From Chloroflexota bacterium (lineage in GTDB: Bacteria; Chloroflexota; Dehalococcoidia; SM23-28-2; RBG-16-64-32): a DNA stretch of 11,444 nt. Of the stretch, positions 7,354 to 11,444 are shown one piece after another. The notes under the pieces were generated by a model. The model did not search any database and had not been told where the DNA came from. It saw only the letters and a program-made list of their open reading frames with translations. Every line of letters begins with the position of its first letter. Position 1 is the stretch's first letter. The translations under genes were made by a program, and so were the position numbers. The stretch lies in contig JADFKX010000051.1 of assembly GCA_022564695.1 (NCBI GenBank), positions 1-11,444 of the forward strand, in the 5' to 3' direction.

Positions 7354-7382
7354 ACTGTTGGCGGCAGAGAACAGAGCCTGCG

Positions 7383-9260
7383 CTACTTACGAGCGCGCGA
7401 GCGCTGGCGGGCGCGCACATGTCCCACCAGCTCCGTCTTTCGCAGGCGGACTGCGACCGGCGTCACCTCCAGGCATTCGTCCTGCCGGATGAACTCCAGT
7501 GCCTGCTCCAGTGAAAGCGTCGTCTCTGGCGTTAGCTTCTCTGTCGCCTCGGCCGTGGAAGCGCGCATGTTGGTGAGCTTCTTCTCCTTTGTCGGATTGA
7601 CGTCCATGTCATCGGCGCGAGGACTCTCGCCGATGATCATCCCTTCGTACACCTTGACGCCGGGGCCGTAGAACATCGATCCTCGGTCCTGGAGGTTGAG
7701 TAGGGCGTAGGCAGTTGTCACGCCGCGCCGGTCTGCGACCATGCTCCCGGTTGGCCGGGAGCGCACCTCCCCGTGCCATGGTTCGTAGCTATCGAACACA
7801 TGGTGGAGCAAGCCTTCGCCGCGCGTCTCCGTCACGAACTGTGTATGCAGGCCGATGAGACCGCGCGAAGGAATCTTGTAGTCCAGCCGTGCGCGACCGT
7901 CGCGCTGGTGAACCGTCTTCTGGTGGCGCCCCTTCCGCGCCGCCATCATCTGCATGACCGCGCCGAAGTGCTCTTCTGGCACATCTAGCGTCAGCGCCTC
8001 GACCGGCTCGTGTAGCTGGCCATCGATCTCGCGCGTTACCACTTCGGGTCTACCAACGGTCAGCTCGAACCCCTCGCGGCGGAGCGTCTCAACGAGTACT
8101 GCTAGCTGTAGCTCGCCTCGCCCTTGCACGAGCCATGCGTCGGGCCGGTCCAGCGACAGGACACGAATCGACACGTTCCCGATCACCTCCGCGTCCAGCC
8201 GGTTCTTCAGCAGCCGCGCGGTCAGTTGATCGCCGTCTAGCCCGGATAGCGGCGAGGTGTTGATCCCAATCGTCACGGAGATGCTGGGTTCGTCAACCCT
8301 GATCACAGGCAGCGGCCGAGGATCGTCGGCATCGGCTAGCGTCTCGCCGATGGTGATGTCGCTAAGACCGGCAACGGCGATAATCTCCCCTGGGCCGGCT
8401 TCGGCCGCCTCGACTCGATCGAGCGCCTCCGTCACATACAGCTCTGCCACCTTCGCCGGCGCTATCGTCCCATCACGGCGACACCAGGCAATCACCTCTC
8501 CTGCCCGGATCTCTCCTTGAACAACTCGGCAGAGCGCCAGCCGTCCAACGTATGGTGATGCGTCAAGGTTCGTCACCAGCGCCTGCAAGCCATGTCCGGG
8601 ATCGTACGTAGGCGCCGGGACTCGCGACAGCAGAACGTCGAACAGCGGTCCGAGATCCTCGCCCGGGACGTCCTTATCGAGGGATGCCTGCCCAGCACGG
8701 GCGTTGCAGTACACGATCGGGAAATCGAACTGCATCTCGTTAGCCTCGAGTTCGAGGAAGAGCTCGTAGACCTCGTCTATGACCTCGTCGATCCGGCTGT
8801 CCGGTCGGTCTATCTTGTTGACGACCAGGATGACGGGCAGATTTGCTTCCAGAGCCTTACGGAGGACGAATCGCGTCTGCGGCAGCGGCCCTTCGGAAGC
8901 ATCGACAAGCAACAGCGCGCCGTCTACCATCGTCAAGCCGCGCTCCACCTCACCGCCAAAGTCGGCGTGGCCCGGTGTATCAACTATGTTGATCTTCACA
9001 CTGCCGTACCGCACGGAGGCGTTCTTCGCCAGGATCGTGATCCCCTTCTCGCGCTCCAGGTCCGTCGAGTCGAGGACGCGGTCGGGCAGTTCGACTCGGT
9101 CGTCGAGCTGTCCGGCCTGACGCAGCATCGCGTCAACCAACGTCGTCTTTCCGTGATCGACGTGGGCGATGATCGCCACGTTGCGCAGGTCACTGCGCGA
9201 CGCAATGGCGCGCTCCGAGGCTGACTCCGTGCCTGACCGGATGGTATTGGACAGCTCCAT
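7383..9260 (-). CDS. typA: ribosome-associated translational GTPase TypA/BipA
   Basis: Elongation-factor-like GTPase that binds ribosomes and assists 50S assembly and translation under stress or cold. The G domain shows AHVDHGKTT (32-40), DLEREKGITI (67-76), DTPGHADFGGEV (94-105) and NKIDRPDSR (148-156). Later domains show GRGELQLAVLVETLRREGFEL (380-400, in parts), and the C-terminal TypA-specific part has SRGLIGLHTQF (465-475) and VNPTKEKKLTNMRAS (554-568). Length 625 residues, near the usual 605-615. The frame is open to 9473, but the ATG at 9260 follows a GGAGAGG ribosome site three bases away, and a longer product would add about 70 residues the family lacks. Even so, about 26 residues precede the G1 strand, a little more than usual. 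It ends 29 bases from the converging phosphotransferase gene. Confidence 0.96.
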   Translation of the reverse strand: MELSNTIRSGTESASERAIASRSDLRNVAIIAHVDHGKTTLVDAMLRQAGQLDDRVELPDRVLDSTDLEREKGITILAKNASVRYGSVKINIVDTPGHADFGGEVERGLTMVDGALLLVDASEGPLPQTRFVLRKALEANLPVILVVNKIDRPDSRIDEVIDEVYELFLELEANEMQFDFPIVYCNARAGQASLDKDVPGEDLGPLFDVLLSRVPAPTYDPGHGLQALVTNLDASPYVGRLALCRVVQGEIRAGEVIAWCRRDGTIAPAKVAELYVTEALDRVEAAEAGPGEIIAVAGLSDITIGETLADADDPRPLPVIRVDEPSISVTIGINTSPLSGLDGDQLTARLLKNRLDAEVIGNVSIRVLSLDRPDAWLVQGRGELQLAVLVETLRREGFELTVGRPEVVTREIDGQLHEPVEALTLDVPEEHFGAVMQMMAARKGRHQKTVHQRDGRARLDYKIPSRGLIGLHTQFVTETRGEGLLHHVFDSYEPWHGEVRSRPTGSMVADRRGVTTAYALLNLQDRGSMFYGPGVKVYEGMIIGESPRADDMDVNPTKEKKLTNMRASTAEATEKLTPETTLSLEQALEFIRQDECLEVTPVAVRLRKTELVGHVRARQRSRARK

Positions 9261-9450
9261 GCACCTCTCCACGATAACTCGTTCTTGGATTATCCCCGCA
9301 TTAACCGTAACACCGACTGACTCCTGGAAATAGGCCAGCGCCCGCCTCTGGGACGAGAACGCTGACCTCCTGCGAGTGGTGATCGTGGAGGTTTGCGGAG
9401 CGATAGGACGGCTCAGGCTGCCTGCTGGCAGCGGCGGCGTGACGTAGCCG
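9261..9450. other. 190-base intergenic region upstream of typA
   Basis: No convincing gene lies here; the open frame through it is only the upstream extension of typA. On the minus strand a GATAAT hexamer (about 9293-9288) could be a -10 box for typA, but no good -35 hexamer accompanies it. Near the end of the SDR gene is a short hairpin, listed separately. Confidence 0.45.
9417..9432 (-). terminator. short hairpin downstream of the SDR gene, possible weak terminator
   Basis: GCTGCC and GGCAGC form a perfect six-base stem around a four-base loop, about 20 bases after the SDR stop codon on the minus strand. No T-tract follows, so it is not a classical intrinsic terminator; it may pause polymerase or protect the transcript end. 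Confidence 0.3.
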
Positions 9451-10260
9451 TCACCGGGTGAGCAGACCCGCATCGATGACGAACTGGGAGCCAGTTACGT
9501 ATTTAGCGCGGTCGGAGGCAAGGAAGAGCACGGCCTCCGCCACGTCCTCCGGCTCTATCCAGGGCACAGGCAGCAGGTTGCCGGCAGAACGCTCAGCGAT
9601 CTCCTGCGGCGTGGCGCCCTCAAGAGCCGCCAGGCCGTCGTTCATCGGCGTGTTCACACCGGTCGGGTGGATCGAGACGACGCGGATGCCGTGCGGCGCT
9701 AGCTCGATCGCCCAGGACTTGGTGAGGCCGGTCAGGCCCCACTTCGACGCCGCGTAGTGGCTCAGGCGGCCCATCCCTCGCAACCCACCTACCGAAGAGT
9801 TGTTGATGATTACGCCGGAACCCTGCCGGATCATCACGGGGATCACCCGCCGGGCTACTAGCCAGCTCCCCTTCAGATTGATGTCGATCATCGCGTCCCA
9901 GGCCTCTTCGCTGATCTCATGGGCCAGACCGTAGGCGCAGATGCCGGCGTTGTTGAAGAGGATATCGATGCGACCAAACTCCGCCACGGTTCCCTCCACC
10001 GCCACCGTCACCGCCGCGTCGTCCCGCACGTCGCCTTCAAGCGTCAGACACTCCGATCCCGCCTCGCGGCACAGGTCGCGCAGGCCGCGAAGGTCGTCCC
10101 GCGAGCCCAGATCGTATCCCGGATAGGCCAGCGGCGCCGCTATGTCGAACGCGGCGATCCGCGCGCCTGCCCGAGCCAGCGCCAGCGCCGTCGCGCGGCC
10201 CTGCCCGCGAGCGGCGCCCGTGACGAACGCTACCTTCCCCGCGAACTCTCCCTCCGCCAT
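9451..10260 (-). CDS. mycofactocin-type short-chain dehydrogenase/reductase
   Basis: NAD(P)-dependent alcohol or carbonyl oxidoreductase of the classical SDR fold, 269 residues. Visible: dinucleotide motif TGAARGQGR (14-22), NNAG (103-106), serine in NNSSVGG (153-159), and catalytic YAASK with Tyr169 and Lys173. After strand two there is an insertion with AAPLAYPGYDLGSRDDL (41-57). A similar insertion (often containing YPLATPEDL) marks the SDR group whose tightly held NAD is thought to be recycled through mycofactocin. No mycofactocin biosynthesis gene is visible here. The substrate is unknown. The ATG at 10260 overlaps the upstream stop in TGATG; an in-frame GTG three bases earlier (10263) is an equally plausible start. 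It is the second gene of a two-gene unit with the carboxymuconolactone decarboxylase-family gene and is probably coupled to it. Confidence 0.88.
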   Translation of the reverse strand: MAEGEFAGKVAFVTGAARGQGRATALALARAGARIAAFDIAAPLAYPGYDLGSRDDLRGLRDLCREAGSECLTLEGDVRDDAAVTVAVEGTVAEFGRIDILFNNAGICAYGLAHEISEEAWDAMIDINLKGSWLVARRVIPVMIRQGSGVIINNSSVGGLRGMGRLSHYAASKWGLTGLTKSWAIELAPHGIRVVSIHPTGVNTPMNDGLAALEGATPQEIAERSAGNLLPVPWIEPEDVAEAVLFLASDRAKYVTGSQFVIDAGLLTR

Positions 10261-10811
10261 CACGCCGCCCCTTCCGCTGCCGCCGGATCGCCCTTCTTGT
10301 ACGGCTCCAGGTAGCCGTCAAGGTCGACTTCCAGGGCGTTGTTGAAAACGTTGGTCGCGATCATCAGCGCTCCGAACGCGGTAAGCGCCACGACCTGCTC
10401 CTCGCTGAACGCCGATGCGAGGCGCGCGTACACGTCATCCGGGACACGAGCGAAACGCCTCGCGAGGCACTGTCCAAACTCGACGACGGCCGCTTCACGA
10501 TCGTCGAGCTGGAACCGATCGGGGTCCTCGCCGGACTCGATCAGTATCCGGCGAAAGAACGTAGAGCAGACCAGGCAATCGTTCTCGTTAGAGATCGCGT
10601 GGGAGAAGAGGCTGGTGAGCCGCTCCCCAAGAAACGGCTCCACGGTATCGCGCAGGGGATACCACTCCATGAGCGCACGGAACGCGGGCAGGGAGTGGAG
10701 CAGCGTCCGTTTCATGTTGGTCATGAGACCGTGTTCGCTAACCACCTCGTCGTGGGCGGCGCGGGCTGCGGGCGTGGATTCCTCGTACTGGACGGGACGG
10801 ATACGTGGCAT
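10260..10811 (-). CDS. carboxymuconolactone decarboxylase (AhpD-like) family protein
   Basis: Small all-helical protein of 183 residues in the CMD/AhpD-like superfamily. The redox motif region is ISNENDCLVCSTFFRRIL (73-90): Glu76, Cys79 and Cys82 match the E-x-x-C-x-x-C part of AhpD, but the histidine expected four residues after the second cysteine is Phe86. The two cysteines suggest a peroxidase or thiol-redox role rather than muconolactone decarboxylation, although the missing histidine makes that uncertain. Residues 134-160 (FSEEQVVALTAFGALMIATN and on) are the usual helix carrying the conserved Asn. The ATG follows AAAGGAGAG. First gene of a unit with the SDR; the two may act on one substrate, which is inference. 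Confidence 0.85.
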   Translation of the reverse strand: MPRIRPVQYEESTPAARAAHDEVVSEHGLMTNMKRTLLHSLPAFRALMEWYPLRDTVEPFLGERLTSLFSHAISNENDCLVCSTFFRRILIESGEDPDRFQLDDREAAVVEFGQCLARRFARVPDDVYARLASAFSEEQVVALTAFGALMIATNVFNNALEVDLDGYLEPYKKGDPAAAEGAA

Positions 10812-10868
10812 GGACCACTCTCCTTTCTACGAACGCGGCCCGGGGCCAACCAGGGACGCTCGCCGTCA

Positions 10869-10897
10869 AGTATAGGAGCGCGGGCCGCCGCTGGCCA
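10869..10897 (-). promoter_or_regulatory. candidate promoter of the CMD-SDR unit
   Basis: On the minus strand TGGCCA (10897-10892, four of six consensus bases) and TATACT (10874-10869) are 17 bases apart. Transcription would start near 10862, giving a leader of about 50 bases that includes the AAAGGAGAG ribosome site. The -35 box lies in the left end of the 53-base repeat and shares one base with its palindrome. Confidence 0.5.
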
Positions 10898-10908
10898 CGG
10901 CGCGCCGT
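10897..10908. promoter_or_regulatory. 12-base palindrome between divergent -35 boxes, possible operator
   Basis: ACGGCGCGCCGT is its own reverse complement. It lies exactly between the candidate -35 box of the CMD-SDR promoter (ending 10897) and that of the plus-strand promoter (starting 10909). The whole arrangement recurs in repeat copy 2 (11401-11412). In GC-rich DNA a 12-base palindrome can arise by chance, so the operator role is inferred from placement. Confidence 0.4.
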
Positions 10909-10937
10909 TTGACGCCCCTCCGCCGCAGTGCTAGCTT
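10909..10937 (+). promoter_or_regulatory. candidate extended -10 promoter for the small membrane-protein gene
   Basis: TTGACG (10909-10914), a 17-base spacer and TAGCTT (10932-10937), with TGC just before the -10 box as in extended -10 promoters. The predicted start is about 65 bases before the gene at 11008. The same hexamers and spacing are kept in repeat copy 2. Confidence 0.6.
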
Positions 10938-11007
10938 CGGACTTGCTGTCGGTCCAGAGTACGGAGTCGCCGGAGAGAACAAACTTGTAGGAGAAAAGTA
11001 ATCCAGC

Positions 11008-11319
11008 TTGACGCCGCTCGTTGAAGTCCTACTTTTCATCTTTGCCATCGCCCCCCTATTCCTGGGCCCGGCCGGAGTATGGATGCTCCATCGTTTATAC
11101 AGGTTTCAAGGGGAAATCACGCTAGGAGCCAGAATTTGGCTGATTGTGGTGGCCGTCGGCGCCAGCCTCGCCGTGGGTGGCACCATTGTTGATTTCCTAT
11201 TTGTGTCCAATGACGAAGCAGAGAGAATCGTCGCCGCCATTACGATTTTGGGTCTGGTAATAGTGATGCTACCTGTATTACTGAGCTACCTTATCCCGGA
11301 ACGCAACTCGAATCACTAA
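11008..11319 (+). CDS. small protein with three predicted membrane helices, unknown function
   Basis: I do not recognise this 103-residue protein. It is strongly hydrophobic, with predicted membrane segments at about 5-27, 42-66 and 73-96, a short basic loop HRLYRFQGE (28-36), an acidic loop SNDEAER (67-73) and a polar tail (PERNSNH). The start is TTG, the first start codon after an in-frame TAA at 10999-11001; an AGGAG at 10988-10992 is rather far (about 15 bases), so the start is uncertain. The base composition is visibly less GC-rich than all other genes here, with more A/T-ending codons. It sits between two copies of a 53-base repeat, directly downstream of a good candidate promoter. This may be a transferred or duplicated cassette. 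No catalytic motif is seen. Confidence 0.65.
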   Translation: MTPLVEVLLFIFAIAPLFLGPAGVWMLHRLYRFQGEITLGARIWLIVVAVGASLAVGGTIVDFLFVSNDEAERIVAAITILGLVIVMLPVLLSYLIPERNSNH

Positions 11320-11391
11320 TTCAAGGTGTTCCTTACCAAGAGTCGCTCGTTATGCCACGGACGGCCCGCGCCTCGTGTGTGCGTCGCCCTC
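11320..11391. other. short spacer between the membrane-protein gene and repeat copy 2
   Basis: This stretch has no reading frame of note and no hairpin followed by a T-tract. Nothing else is recognised. Confidence 0.4.
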
Positions 11392-11444
11392 CCGCTGGCC
11401 ACGGCGCGCCGTTTGACGCCCCTCCGCCGGAGTGCTAGCTTCGG
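11392..11444 (+). repeat. 53-base direct repeat, copy 2 (runs to window end)
   Basis: Matches 10888-10940 at 52 of 53 positions and is cut by the window edge. It contains the same palindrome (11401-11412), TTGACG (11413-11418), a 17-base spacer and TAGCTT (11436-11441). It probably drives a plus-strand gene just beyond the window, by analogy with copy 1. Confidence 0.93.

Larger units (their letters stand above)
10888..10940 (+). repeat. 53-base direct repeat, copy 1
   Basis: This segment recurs at 11392-11444 with one difference (C at 10926, G at 11430). The bases just left of both copies differ, so the left boundary is sharp; the right boundary is unknown because copy 2 reaches the window end. 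The unit spacing is 504 bases, and the small membrane-protein gene lies between. It holds a palindrome and promoter-like hexamers, so it may be a duplicated regulatory region. Confidence 0.95.

Noticed and set aside
7354..7382. Bidirectional terminator between the converging phosphotransferase and typA genes
   Set aside because: Only 29 bases, and no stable stem followed by a T-run on either strand.
9261..9473. Upstream extension of typA
   Set aside because: A strong GGAGAGG site sits just before the ATG at 9260, and the extra residues do not belong to the family.
10866..11048. 60-codon minus-strand open frame across the repeat and start of the membrane-protein gene
   Set aside because: It overlaps promoter and repeat sequence, has no recognisable motif, and its composition is consistent with chance.
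10888..11444. Insertion sequence or CRISPR array implied by the repeated segment
   Set aside because: Only two copies 504 bases apart, no transposase, no terminal inverted repeats, and the interval holds a membrane-protein gene, not spacers.

Overview
The window is GC-rich bacterial DNA dominated by menaquinone biosynthesis. No ribosomal RNA or other taxonomic marker is present. A menaquinone operon without ubiquinone genes, a mycofactocin-type short-chain dehydrogenase, and small phosphotransferase and carboxymuconolactone-decarboxylase-family genes suggest a Chloroflexota- or Actinobacteria-like bacterium. I favour Chloroflexota (Dehalococcoidia/SAR202-like), but only weakly.

Bases 1-5229 (minus strand) form one tightly packed operon read right to left: a TetR-family regulator, menF, menD, menH and menB, with menB cut off by the left edge. 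Every junction overlaps (4, 28, 4 and 10 bases), so the genes are probably translationally coupled. The order F-D-H-B matches the Escherichia coli men operon, so menC and menE are expected beyond the left edge. Just upstream of the regulator's start codon lies a perfect 30-base palindrome (5232-5261). It touches the -10 box of a good candidate promoter and is the likely autoregulatory operator. The methyltransferase menG, which makes menaquinone from demethylmenaquinone, is transcribed divergently (5336-6043). Together these genes cover chorismate to DHNA-CoA, except the menC and menE steps, plus the final methylation.

Bases 6250-7353 (plus) encode an aminoglycoside-phosphotransferase/EcKL-like kinase of unknown substrate. 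It converges on typA/bipA (7383-9260, minus), a ribosome-associated GTPase. Further right, also on the minus strand, is a two-gene unit: a CxxC-containing carboxymuconolactone decarboxylase-family protein followed by a mycofactocin-type SDR (10811 to 9451).

The right end (10888-11444) holds the least explained structure. A 53-base segment occurs twice, 504 bases apart, with one mismatch; the second copy is cut by the window edge. It contains a 12-base palindrome abutting an extended -10 type promoter (TTGACG, 17 bases, TAGCTT). Between the copies lies a gene of visibly lower GC for a small protein with three predicted membrane segments. In the first copy the palindrome sits exactly between the -35 boxes of two divergent candidate promoters. 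I saw no CRISPR array, transposase, tRNA or rRNA. No stretch longer than about 210 bases lacks a gene.
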